Part shown: positions 13,101 to 23,042 of the stretch, one piece after another
Layout: the number at the start of each line of letters is the position of its first letter
Position numbering within the stretch: position 1 is the first letter of the stretch
Notes under the pieces: model-generated
What the model was told of the DNA's origin: nothing
Database searches by the model: none
What the model saw: only the letters and a program-made list of their open reading frames with translations
Assembly (NCBI RefSeq): GCF_918797505.1
Contig: NC_092798.1
Span: 12,289,501 to 12,353,500, forward strand
Origin: Bemisia tabaci
Taxonomy: Eukaryota > Arthropoda > Insecta > Hemiptera > Aleyrodidae
Direction: 5' to 3'
DNA: 64,000 nucleotides
Made by a program: the position numbers and the translations under genes

Positions 13101-15706
13101 TCTGAAATTCTCGTAGATTCTATTTCAAGTGACATTGAAGTATAATATAATGAAGTATGAAGTATATAAATAAGCACAACCTCACCCCTGTACAGTGAAC
13201 AAGCAAAAAGCTAACAGTAAATCTGTCCGTCAAGTGGACAGGCTCTTTTTAAAGAGGCGGCATGTAGATTGTTCCTGTTTGTTTCATTCCATCCTGTTAA
13301 AAGTCGGGAAGTTTCCTGCCAGTAAAATTTGGGCTTTGAAAGGGAACTGATGTGTTTTGTCATTAATCAATGCAACTAAATAATCTGCCTGAAAAATTGT
13401 TTTAAATAAATGACTGGTAAGTTAAAACAATTTTTCAGGTTACTTTCTTTATTGACTGGTAAGGTAATATTTTAGGGTTCTGCGTTGCAGGCAAGTAGAG
13501 CTCAGATCCTCAAGAAAGCTGCTGATTACATTCAGTTCATGAGGCGGAAAAACTCTGCTCACCAGCAAGATATAGATGATCTCAAAAGACAGAACTCTCT
13601 CCTCGAATCTCAAAGTATGTAACATTTTTATTTTATTTTTTCTGTTGTGTATAATGTCCTCCCTTTACTCTGATAACCTAAACCTTCTATTAGATTGCAA
13701 CTCATTAGATTGCAATTTTCTTTTAGATCCCAGGAAACAATTTGCTCTTTAGAAACAGTGTAAATGTGTTTGAAGGTAATTTTTAAAGATAGAGTAAAAA
13801 AAATGCATTGTGTCACAATCATTAATTTTCAGTGTTTGATATTGAACCGTTTCCAAGAGTCAGAAGGAGGATGGTTTGCTCAGTTTTAAAGTTTTCATAC
13901 AACCCAGTCCCATGTACCTGTTCATTTTCAAACATGTGAGATGTCAAAATTTCTAACTCTAACATTTGCGTTAATCGATCGCAAGTTTCCTTGGTAGTGG
14001 TGATGAATCAGAAAATTGATGCTGGAGCTACAAATGTGCACAAGTTACTGGTTCTGTATGCACTATATTTATCTGAGAATTATGGCCTCGGCAATAAGAT
14101 TCCTCTCTTGCCAGGATTAGGCAGGAAATTTTCCAAATTAGTGAGAAAATTGGAAAAGTACCATTGGAACGGAACTCATTTTTTTATTTTCTTCAGCAAC
14201 TGTGTGAAAAGTTAGAGTCGATGCATTCTTGTCATTAATATTTTCTTCAAATGTTTTATTTTTTTATTTATTTTGTTTATCATAGTTCTCTTCTGGAATT
14301 TTTCAAAAGATGTAAGATGGACATTAATCCTTAATGTTCTTCCTCATCTTTTGAGTTATTTATCAGTTTCATTCAGCTTTTTATCCTCTTGTCTTGGCCA
14401 TCGACACATGAGCTGGCTTTTCTCATGCAAAGTACTGTATGTTAGAGTTTTTTCTTTTTGTTACCATCACCTTTAAGACAAAAACAGCTGCTGAATTCAG
14501 CACGATCAATAAGTAAAAATCACCAATCCCTAAATTATCGATGTTTGGTATGAAAATCAACGTTGTTTCTGTTTCATCTTTGACAAAGAGGGAAAGTCAA
14601 GAAATTGAGTAACTTGAAAGGTTTTCTTCCAGGTTTCATTTAATTTTTGGGCTACGTCATATTTTATTGTTTCAGTTTTTGCTCTTGTTGACTGCTTCTT
14701 TTGCATCCCATTTTCATAGGAAAAATTTTATCTTGGAGACATTAGATATTATTTCTCTTTCCATGCACAGTAATTTAAAATCATGAAAATTTAAAATACT
14801 CATTGAGTAACAAATGACGCGAGGGATTTTGTATGATAAAAGTTAATGTAGGCAGGTGAATGTCAGCAAAACTTATATCTTACAAATATTTGTTGATAAT
14901 TATACCATGGACCCAATTTTTTTAAGTAGTAGGTGTATTTATGTTGCTGGCCTGCCAATTTGCAAAGAACGCAGTATGTGCATTTGAACGGTGCTAAATT
15001 CCTTCCGATAAAATTTTTATTTCCAAGAAAGTTGAGTATTTTTTGTTTCCAAGAAAGCTGAGTATTTTTTGTTGAAATTCTGAGAGAAGCTAAATTAGTG
15101 GTGGATTAAATGTGGTCCACAACGCAGTCTTAAGAGGTCTCTGAAAATCTGTCCGTTTGCTGAAAATGTGAAAAATTGGCTTTTCAGCTATTTTTTAGCC
15201 GCAAAAAAAATAATCGAAATAATGCTCCCCTGCTCTATTAATATTGATATGTATTGCATTTTTCCGCGCTTTAAAAAATGAATAAATAAATCAAAAGGTA
15301 ATAAACAAATAGGAAAATCGTCTTGACCCAAAACATTCAAGACCAGCTGCTCTAGATAAAACTTTTTGGAAAATTTTGAAGAAAAAGTATCTAGAGTTTC
15401 TTTAGAGAGTGCACATTTTATTGGCAGAAGTTTTGCAATTATTCGAAGATTTTTACTGTGTTTTCTAACTGCGTAGCATTTTTCTAGCATAGTTTATTTT
15501 TATGCTAATGTCTGAGAATCGGTGCATTGTTCTGTTTTGTAGTTCGAACGCTTGAAAAAGCGCGGGCGTCTGGCAATTTTGCAGCAGAACCAACCGACAT
15601 AAGACTCGATTCCGGATTCCCGCAAGAGTCAGAAACCGATACCTCAGATTCTGAATCGGTAAAAACTACTAGGAAAGCCAAAAAAATGAAGGTCGTCGGG
15701 CTATGA
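4502..15706 (+). CDS. Max: Max, Myc-associated bHLH-zipper transcription factor (4 exons, 144 aa)
   Basis: Joined exons 4502-4537, 12003-12113, 13491-13614 and 15543-15706 give a complete 144-residue protein, close to the 151-160 residues of vertebrate MAX. An acidic start (residues 1-12, rich in Asp) is followed by a basic region with the E-box contacts His19, Glu23 and Arg27, then helix-loop-helix to about residue 72. A zipper follows with Leu80, Leu87 and Leu94 and the Gln83-Asn84 pair typical of Max. The tail has an acidic Ser/Thr-Asp/Glu stretch (120-129, casein kinase II-like) and a basic end (134-140, possible nuclear signal). By family knowledge it is the obligate nuclear dimer partner of Myc, Mad/Mnt and Mga on CACGTG sites. 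All introns have GT-AG ends: phase 0, 0 and 1. The ATG at 4502 has A at -3. Identification rests on near-identity of the basic-HLH block to known Max proteins. Confidence 0.97.
5494..5762. mobile_element. Family T hAT-like MITE, copy 1 (269 bp)
   Basis: Ends CAGGGGTGCAG...TGTACCCCTG in Max intron 1. Flanking 8-mers AACAAGCC and ATTAAGCC agree at 6 of 8 positions, consistent with an aged 8-bp target duplication as in hAT elements. Confidence 0.6.
5898..5984 (+). CDS. Candidate alternative 5' exon of Max (weak)
   Basis: A pyrimidine-rich acceptor (TTCTTCTTTCAAACAG, ending 5897) and a fair donor (GTAAAG at 5985) frame 87 nt. An ATG at 5931 reads [18 protein letters not shown] and ends in phase 0, which would splice in frame to exon 2. 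If joined to exon 1 through the first acceptor, a TGA follows at once, turning exon 1 into a short upstream ORF. A second possible acceptor (AATCACAG, ending 5945) would give a 39-nt in-frame cassette, in the same place as the optional 9-codon exon of vertebrate MAX. Only splice signals and frame support this. Confidence 0.3.
6132..6559. mobile_element. Family B element, divergent long copy (428 bp)
   Basis: Begins CTGCTGTGCTAAGGAAAAA and ends TTCCCTTAGCACAGCAG, the family B ends. It is longer than the usual 253 bp, so it probably contains an insertion or duplication. Max intron 1. Confidence 0.6.
6560..8499. other. Intron 1 sequence, nothing recognised
   Basis: Only a G13 run (7479-7491) and a G9 run near 7885 stand out. 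No exon with good splice sites was seen. Confidence 0.5.
8500..9050. mobile_element. Family T hAT-like element, copy 2 (551 bp)
   Basis: Ends CAGGGGTGCAGAAAGT and ACTTTCTGCACCCCTG are exact complements over 16 bp. Flanks GATTCCTT (8492-8499) and GATTCTTT (9051-9058) match at 7 of 8, an 8-bp target duplication as expected for hAT. Family A copy 2 sits inside. No transposase. Confidence 0.8.
8543..8789. mobile_element. Family A MITE, copy 2 (247 bp)
   Basis: Same ends as copy 1 (GAGGAGCTTGG...AAGCCCCTC), interior in reverse orientation. AAAT on both sides may be a 4-bp target duplication. Inserted in family T copy 2. Confidence 0.8.
9051..10086. other. Intron 1 sequence, nothing recognised
   Basis: A family T-like end (GAACTATCTGCATCCCTG, about 9919-9936) has no visible partner. 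Confidence 0.5.
10087..10119. repeat. T33 homopolymer
   Basis: Uninterrupted run of 33 T. On the minus strand it is an A33 run, which could be an old retroposon tail, but no body was recognised beside it. Confidence 0.85.
10255..10535. repeat. Family H inverted repeat, copy 1
   Basis: The left half (minus-strand reading) and right half (plus-strand reading) share GTTGCCAAATGGTGC-type and GAATTTCGAGGATTT-type segments in opposite orientation, so the unit is a degenerate foldback in Max intron 1. Confidence 0.45.
10669..10681. repeat. G13 homopolymer
   Basis: Run of 13 G following GGAGGA. Confidence 0.85.
10835..11345. repeat. Family H inverted repeat, copy 2
   Basis: AGCGTTGCCAAATAGTG (10838) and CACCATTTGGCAACGCT (11154) face each other. 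The right side ends in the TGCAACACGGAC...GTTGCATCCAG motif also seen at 30360 and 32725. A 127-codon ORF across it is repeat sequence. Confidence 0.45.
12003..12113 (+). CDS. Max: Max exon 2 (basic region and helix 1)
   Basis: 111 nt, 37 codons, phase 0 at both ends. The acceptor is TTTTCAG (12002) and the donor GTAAGT (12114). It encodes the DNA-binding basic region with [10 protein letters not shown] and helix 1 through the start of the loop (QGEKV). This is the most conserved block of the family and settles the identification. Confidence 0.97.
12155..12407. mobile_element. Family B MITE in Max intron 2 (253 bp)
   Basis: Ends CTGCCG...CAGCAG with inner AACGCCGTATGAGC-type repeats. CACG lies directly on both sides, a 4-bp target duplication. 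Confidence 0.8.
13388..13439 (+). repeat. Perfect 18-bp inverted repeat in Max intron 2
   Basis: CCTGAAAAATTGTTTTAA (13388-13405) and its exact complement (13422-13439) enclose a 16-nt loop that carries a donor-like GGTAAG. It ends 51 nt before exon 3. The motif TGACTGGTAAG in and beside the loop recurs at 13454. Confidence 0.85.
13491..13614 (+). CDS. Max: Max exon 3 (helix 2 and zipper start)
   Basis: 124 nt. The acceptor is GCGTTGCAG (13490) and the donor GTATGT (13615). It ends in phase 1 with a single A. It encodes [15 protein letters not shown], which is helix 2, and the first two zipper heptads (Leu80, Leu87). The dangling A can join either terminal exon, giving Ile91 with exon 4a or Lys91 with candidate exon 4b. 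Confidence 0.96.
15021..15072. repeat. Tandem 26-bp duplication in Max intron 3
   Basis: Two units starting TTCCAAGAAAG(T/C)TGAGTATT with one mismatch. Confidence 0.85.
15543..15706 (+). CDS. Max: Max exon 4a, terminal coding exon
   Basis: Follows the acceptor TTCTGTTTTGTAG (15542). Two bases complete codon 91, then 53 codons and a TGA at 15704. It supplies the third zipper leucine ([10 protein letters not shown]), an Asp/Pro-rich linker, the acidic [10 protein letters not shown] block and the basic [10 protein letters not shown] end. The order of elements matches the vertebrate MAX C-terminus. A GTAAAA inside it at 15659 could be a weak donor, but reading through to the stop is the simpler model. 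Confidence 0.93.
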
Positions 15707-17895
15707 TATAGAATGAAATTCAAATTACTGCTAACAGAAAAATTGTAACACTCCTTCTTAAAACAAAGACAACAAGAATGAAGATGAAAGTATTATATTT
15801 AAAACCCCCACTTCACCTAGTGTTTTCTCTTCTTGTGTACTTCCTTAAAAACCAACTGCATTTTAGCTTATGAAAGATAATGTTCTCTTAGCGAATTATG
15901 TAAGGTTTTCTTTCTCACAAGTACAATGAACTTGTGGATGAAAGCGAAAGATCTGACCCTTTTGAATAGCTGGCATCGCTGGGATGAAAACTGTTATTTT
16001 TTGGTATAATGATTCGATGGAAAAATGACGGAAGTGCAAATTAATCATCCTTCATTCTATTCAAATCTTTGCCTTAGTACGGATTTCCGATTCTCTTAGC
16101 TGTTCTAGTAACTTACAATTTTTTAAGCAACCATTTCTTTCAGCAATCGTAGCTATTATTTGGGTGATTATTCAATGTTGTCTCGGATTCCTGAAAAAAT
16201 AAACGGCATTCTCCATCTATGTTTGGCAGTCGACAGCTTTTGTTTTAAATTATAGGAATATGGTGTCACTCCTCATAAGCTTTATCGCGGGAAAAAAATA
16301 AAATATTTTCATTATTACAATATGAGTCCTCCTCTCTCCTCCCATTCATTCAGATTTTAAAGTGAAGGGTTGCAAGATGGTTGTGGACCTCTTAATTTAG
16401 TCGTTAGAACGAGAAATCTATGAAAAGTAAAACTATTTAAAATCTGTAAAGAGTTAATCATGCAAACATGGAATAAACAAAAAAACAAAAGAGGAAAAAA
16501 GAAGTTACGGAGAGAGTTCCAGCCCCATTGGTTAATGAGTTGACCGTTTTGAGGTGTTATCCGCCAACGAGGAGTAATTAGTCGATTGTCTACCATTAGA
16601 GAAAGATATTTGTTATTTGGATCGTATCATCCAGAATAATCCAGTTCCTCCAAAATGAACAAAGATACCTAAGTAAGCATTGATTATTTTGACTATCCCA
16701 TTTGAATGAAAACCAATTTCTAAGGAAAGAAAAAGACACATGAATTGTTATACTAAAGTTTTCCTCATTTGCAGCTTTAGATCAGTTGTCCTCATATTGT
16801 ATTAATTTCAGAAGCCTCCATAGCCTTCCATAAATTGAAAGTTTTCTCGCCTATCTCAACCTATAATTCACAAACCTTGTTTGTGGACATGAATTGGTTA
16901 ACTGCTTGTGTTAATTTTTAGTGGTTGAATCCTGTAGTTTTGCGAAAAATGTTACCATCGTCAAAACTTTAACTTTCTACTTCTGGCATTAACAGAGGTA
17001 CCACCTTTTGCAAAATGCAATGATTGACATAAGGCATCGTAGTTGTGCATCTCAAGGCTTCTGCCACCTTGGTTTTACCTGTGATGTTTTTGGTGCAACC
17101 ATTGCAAATGAGTGCATCAGTGTCTGATAATCTAAGGTGAAGGCTTACATCATGGAGGCATGCACTAAAGCGGTGAATGACATCAATCTTTGTCGTTTTC
17201 AAAAGGTGAAATGTTGGATTATATCAAATGGAAAAACTTAGAGTTCGGAAGTTGGAAGGATCCTTTTAATTTTTGCTAATCGTAAACAGCAACCATCCGA
17301 TCGCAATTTTACAATTTGCATAACGGACCTACTAAACTGATTTTCATTCTTATTGTTTTTGCTCTGAAGTCCAAACTTAATCGGTATAATAGTTTTCTGT
17401 TCAGTTTAAACTAAGGACGAGAGAACTTTTGTTCACTTGTCTTTCTAATCAATGTAAGCTGTCTGTCTCTTCTCTTTTTATTTTCAAGTAGAAATAGCTT
17501 TAAGTTAAAATTATTGCCATCATCAAGATACTACTGAATCTGGAGGTCATTTTACGTGTGATTCTACTAAATCAGCACCGTGGATCGGGAATGCTTTGCG
17601 CTTAAAGCGAGTGGCTGTGAAAAATTCGTGCAAACTTATTCGATACTGCTTACGGAGTAGGTAACTTATCTTTCCTGACTTTCAATTTCAGAATAGCTCC
17701 CATGCCACCGAAAACTCTTTGCTTCTTTGATTGGAATAATTTGATATACATTAATTTAATTTAATTTGAAGCTTAGTTTTAACTTTGTAAATTTTTATTT
17801 TGTATCATAAGACTACTTTTAATTTCCCCTATCTTCTCATCTCCTTATTTTCAGTACAAGAATGAATATTGAATAAATCTTTGTTACTTTATAAC
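15707..17895 (+). other. Probable Max 3'UTR
   Basis: No coding signal follows the exon 4a stop. AATAAA occurs at 16198 and again at 17872. The latter is followed within 30 nt by a GT-rich stretch (TTGGTGTTTTG), the usual arrangement for cleavage. A short and a long 3'UTR are both possible. Short ORFs on either strand here, such as 77 codons on the minus strand at 16969-17202, look like chance. Confidence 0.5.
17872..17877 (+). terminator. Poly(A) signal AATAAA, likely distal Max site
   Basis: Canonical hexamer with a downstream GT-rich element at 17895-17907. Confidence 0.45.
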
Positions 17896-19659
17896 TTGGT
17901 GTTTTGATTCATTTGTGATTTTGCCCATTAGATGGCCAAACTGAGAAGATTCAAAACCCCCTGTAATTTTGATCGAATGATCATAAAATCCTCAAAATAT
18001 GAAGAAGAATGAGGAACAATTAGCAAATTAACAATCTAAAGTAAATTAACTTGACATCGCATCTCCCTTTCAGATAAACCTAATTTTATTAAGGTTAGTG
18101 AAAAAATAATGATGAAGGCTTTGTCTCCCGACAATCAATTTTTCAGGGTAAAAAGTTTGTTATTAAAGAATTTCATTTTATTTGCTTCATTCAAAGTATG
18201 CATCTGAATGTATTTCTCAATTTTATGTAACTCATGAATTAGGCGTATGTATTTTGTAGAAAAAAAATTTCGATCATCAATATATTTTTCATAAGCTTTA
18301 GCGAGGGGAAAAGATTATTTCATTTTTTTATCTCATAAATTATTAATAACTGTATTTCACAGTGAACTCCAGTTTCCTATTAAAGGATTTACAATGTAAA
18401 TATTAGAAAAAGCTCCAAATTCTCTTGAATTTTTACTGTTTATAAGGAGCTCTAAGAAAACAAAACAACTGAACAAATCTACCAAGAATTAAAAAATAAT
18501 GTTGAGGCCGATTTTTCGCTTAAGATATTAGAAAAAATACCTTCAAAGTAATTAAAGCTATTAACCTAATTATGAAACAAAATTGAGATTCTTTTAATGT
18601 CAAAATATATCATCCGTAAAAAGAAGAGATATGCTTTCTCCTTTATGTGATGATTTTCATAATACATCATTTAAACTCCCATGAAAAAAAAAAAACAATA
18701 TCTACTTCTTTGTTTACACCAGCTCTCAAGATACTATCATTGTTATATTAAATTTGCCAAAAACATCAATTCACACTCGGACTGTTTTTTTCTGAAAAAC
18801 CTGAGCTGTTACTTACGATATTATTTCAAAGTGCAATGCAGTGATTTATCATGTCATATCGGTTAGGATGGATTCTAAAGAAGGTTAATTAATTTTTCTT
18901 TCTGGTAACTTGGAACAAGACTGCTCACAAAGCTTTTTAAATTTGATCTAAAAATTACCCACTTTGAAATATATTTCAATCATTTTTAAAACACTGAAAC
19001 GCAATGCGTTTAGCAAGATACTGGGGAGGCAGTCAAAAATACTGGAAACTCGCACCGCTTATTGTCTATTGTTTCTGCCTAAACTCTGATAGAATCAAAC
19101 TCTCATTTTTTCATCAAGCTTCGATTTTTTTTTTTACTTGGGACCATCCGCAAGAGATCCTTTTTAATATAGTTCACAGAAACTCAGAATTGAGGTATGA
19201 ATTCCAAGGTACTAAAATTGTCGGATCATGATGCAATTTCATCATGAATTGGCAAAAAAAATAACTCAATAGCTCGCAATCAATTGTATTGGACACCTAG
19301 CAGAGTTTTCTCTGAAAATTTCACGATAATATTTTTGTATCCCCGTAGATAGAAATCCCACCGGTATTTTAGCACGCAAAATATAGACTTGCCTGGAAGC
19401 AGTTAAGTGGGAGAAATTAGTATTTTTCAGCAACCCATGAGCCAATTATAAAAACATCAGTTTGTTGGCAATCCATAAGAACGTGCATTCTAACTTTGAT
19501 GTTTTCCAGTAAAATTGTTCTTAAGGAAAAAATAAGTAAACTTACCTGAATGTCCCCCTCAGATCCTCACAAATCCATAACGTTTTAACGGGCAATTAGA
19601 ACAACGTTTTAATGGAAACAAACAAATCTGTGAAATTTTCTCTGCAATGTATCTACGGA

Positions 19660-19870
19660 GCAGGATTTGTGGCAGTTTGGAAAACCTGTAAAGTCAGGAA
19701 ATTCAGAGGAAGTCAGGGAATTTTCTGCGCAGCGTTTAGCAAAAGTCAGCCTAATGAAAAGGAAAAATCTGAGCGTAACTTTTGTTCAAAGGTCAGGGAA
19801 TTCGAAAATTTTGGAGTCAGGGTATCAGAAAATGAAGATATTATCGGAGAATGTGGAGGGGTCAATTTTA
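19660..19870. repeat. Degenerate family D repeat
   Basis: Several GTCAGGGAA motifs with spacing like the family D elements at 37639 and 38778. The 97- and 74-codon ORFs here are repeat sequence. Confidence 0.4.
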
Positions 19871-19967
19871 CTCAGAATTGCCCTTTCTTGAGGGCCAGTA
19901 GGTAACAGAACTCCTATCTTTAAATCAGGTTTATCCTCCATCAATCTGATTAGAGATAACTAAATGA

Positions 19968-19994
19968 TTTTTTTTTTTTTTGGGGGGGGGGGGG
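19968..19994. repeat. T14 directly followed by G13
   Basis: Uninterrupted double homopolymer. Confidence 0.85.
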
Positions 19995-22002
19995 AGCAAA
20001 AGTGATTTATATTTCGTGTCCTTTGTTGTCGAGTTCTGCAAGAGGAAGAAAAGCTGAATGAAAATAGAATGGATTGAACCACGATGCCGCTTTGATTTCA
20101 GAGGAGTTTTAGTTGAAATTATGCTTGAACTGCTCTGGAAGTTGGCTACAGATATCCAATAGTTGTAAGTTAATCCACTTTTTTTATTATAGTTGTAGGA
20201 TCAAACAACAGGCATTTGCTCATGAATTTTTTTGTCTAAGCATGAGTTATTACTTGGATGGATTTTTTTTTTATTTTCATTCTTAAATTTTAAATGAATG
20301 TGCTTTTGTATGATATTTTTCACCGGTGCGTAATGTTTTTTGTGGGTGATTTCTCGATTACAGGTATGAATTGTTGAAATGTGCAATACCTCAAAAGTAA
20401 AAGTGCACTAATTTTAAACAAAAATTTTAGGCCTGAGTGCAGAAAGGGCACTTCTTGGTTGTGTTGTCCCCGAGTTTTTCCTAACATTTCATGTAGGAAC
20501 TAGAAACGCTTAAATTTTTCGTTGAAGCTTTTAAATAATACTCTAAATGATTTCACAATGCTCAAATCAATAAACTGCAGAAAAGGCACCCATTCGTTGG
20601 TTTCCTCCGAAATATTCGAGTTAATAGTAAAGATTCTGAAACTCTGTAATCGAGAAGTTCCCCATTTGCACTCAGCGCCTCATTTAGCAACTTGCGCGGT
20701 TTGTCTTGTTTTAAAACCCACAGTGGAAACATGGCAAGATCCTGTTAGCTGTATGCTTTTCTGGCTTTAAGTTAGGTGCTGTAACAAGAAGTTTTAAACA
20801 GCATATTGAAGTCCAAGTTGCCATTCAATCTTTGAACAACAAGACAGTGCTAGAAATCAAGCATCACAACAAACCTATTGATGGCTACATGCAAAAAAAG
20901 AAAAGCTTCTCAATTTAAAAATCCCCCATTATTTTTTATTTTCATCAAGGAAAAATATCTCAAACGTCGCCTTGCAATTCTGCAAGATTTTCTTTACGAA
21001 TGACAGAAGGAAACTCACAGAAAGTTTTTTTAGAAACTGTTGGTTGATTTTCCACGGAAAAATTAAAACAAGAACCGAGACAAAACAACATCGCAATCTG
21101 AGTTATGCATTTTTCAACTTTAGCCATTGATATGTTTTCACATATTTCCTTTCAGTACAGGAAGCGGATGGTGAATTTTTATGTCATCCTCTCAGTGAGA
21201 GATCAGCCATTTCCTGTGTTTGAAGTTATTAACTACTTAGTTGCCAAAAAATCAATGTTCTTTCAAATCCAATTTCACTCTAAATCAATATAATTGTGCT
21301 TCACAACCAAATCATTTTCTCAGTGTGTTTCTCAAGCTTCCAAATCGTGTGCTTCATAGGGGAAAGAAACGCGTGGTAAACGCAGTTATTCACCGATCTT
21401 TGAGTTTGTATTTGATGGCCAATAAAACCCACAATAATTTTTATTTTGTTTAATGCATTGAATTCAACATTTTGCCAACGGTGTGAGGCACCTGATATCG
21501 TTCTTAATTTTGGACTAGAGGTAGGTGTCAGTGCCTGAAAGTGAGCCAAACCCATATTCATTTTAGCCGTAACGTGCCTTTGTCGACAGTGAGTTGATAT
21601 GAACATCGAAAGTGTTTATCTTTCATCAATGAGTTGATTGATGCTTCATTTTTACCTTACCTCGTGGTTTCTCAATGAAATTCATAGTATCCAATTTTCA
21701 ATAATTTTTGCTTAAGAGCTTGTAACCAGACCAGCGAGGGGTATGATTTTGAAAAGAGTATTAGGTACTTTATTTTAAGAAACTAACAAACCATTATGTT
21801 GTAATTTTTTGGATACTCTTCACTGAAACTAACTGGAAATCAGCTTTCTGCCACTGAAAATTACAAGCAAATGACTGCTGTCAGCCTCCGATACGAATGG
21901 CTTGTGAATGTGGATTTGTATCTAACCAAGGATTGAAATGTTTGTAACCAACCTTAACCTTCCGAAGCACAAATTCTATATTTATAGAGAAATTGATCTA
22001 GA

Positions 22003-22130
22003 CCCGTCCGGCAACGGCCAAAAATAACATTGCCACAACATTGCTGCAACGTAGCCGCAACATTATTTTTGGCAGTTACATTGTGACAACATTTCCGCAT
22101 CTACTTCAGGCAACCACTTGCCGGGCGGGG
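22003..22130. mobile_element. Family N short inverted element (128 bp)
   Basis: Ends CCCGTCCGGCAAC and TTGCCGGGCGGG. GCCAAAAATAA and TTATTTTTGGC face each other inside, with repeated CAACATTGC motifs. It ends 50 bp before candidate exon 4b. A second, weaker copy lies at 25657. Confidence 0.6.
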
Positions 22131-22180
22131 AGTATCATTCTGTGAGAAATATCCTTTAAAATTTTGCCTCTTTGTTTCAG

Positions 22181-22242
22181 AACAATATCTGGAGAAATTG
22201 ATGATTCAGCGAGCGAACAAGAAAAAACAGTTGGATGAGTAA
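22181..22242 (+). CDS. Max: Candidate alternative terminal exon of Max (exon 4b)
   Basis: The acceptor TTTGTTTCAG ends at 22180. Joined to the A left by exon 3, the reading is K-QYLEKLMIQRANKKKQLDE followed by TAA at 22240. Phase agrees with exon 3. Leu94, Glu95 and Lys96 fall exactly where exon 4a has LEK, so the Leu80-87-94 heptad is kept. The isoform would have 110 residues, with a basic end in place of the acidic tail. A good donor (GA|GTAAGC, cut after 22238) overlaps the stop, so this could instead be an internal exon. It lies 6.5 kb past the exon 4a stop and beyond its poly(A) signal, so use would require skipping 4a. It could also belong to another gene. Confidence 0.55.
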
Positions 22243-23042
22243 GCTTCTGGCTCCTTGCAATTAGGCCAAAGCCGCAATATTAGATTTATTCTGTTTCCAT
22301 CCTCTTGTCTTGAGTCGAGTAAGATTTCTGAAAAACAGGTACCAAAGCAACACATCCTTTTTCCGTTTTCCTAGTAGCTCTACGTACAAATATTTGCAAT
22401 CCGCAAATAAAGAAGACAATTTTTTACACAACAGAGCGTCACTTGTTTTCCGTAGAAATATCATCCTTCCCAATGGTTATGGGTGTTTCTATGCACTGCA
22501 TCGAATGTCATAGTTCCCATCAGTTTTTCTTTTTTCAATGATACCAGAGTGAAAAATTACTCTAGATATTAGAAAAATTTGAATATTGATTACTTTCTGC
22601 CGCAGAACGAAGTTCATACAAATTAATACATTGTGATCCTGTGTCATCAAACTCAGTCTAAAAATATCTTTTTTCTTTGTCACATGAGTAAAAGTTTGAA
22701 AAACTTTAATTGACTTAAACTTCAATCATTGATCTTGTCAGAACTTTTCGAAAACTCTAGTATTTTGCATGAAATATTTTTCCGAATGTATTATAGAAAT
22801 TACCTATCTTTTTTTTTTATGGATTCCAGACTGTCAAATTCTGAATTCATGATTTCATATTCTCAGTCTCTTTTTTCTTTTTCTTTGTTTCCAAGTGTTT
22901 CAAACAAAGTTTGGACAATCGTTTGTTTGAAACATTTGGTAAGAGAGGGCGTTAAGATGGGACAGAAGTAATTGGTTCAAGAGCTTGATGGCTGGGGATC
23001 CACTGAAGGTGACGATAGGTAGTAACATGTTTGAAAAATAAA
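22243..23042 (+). other. Possible 3'UTR of exon 4b
   Basis: No coding features. AATAAA at 23037 would serve a transcript ending in exon 4b. Support depends entirely on that exon being real. Confidence 0.25.

Larger units (their letters stand above)
17896..22002. other. AT-rich sequence, no gene recognised
   Basis: Contains only a degenerate family D repeat (19660-19870) and a T14-G13 run. If exon 4b is used, this is intron. Confidence 0.45.
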
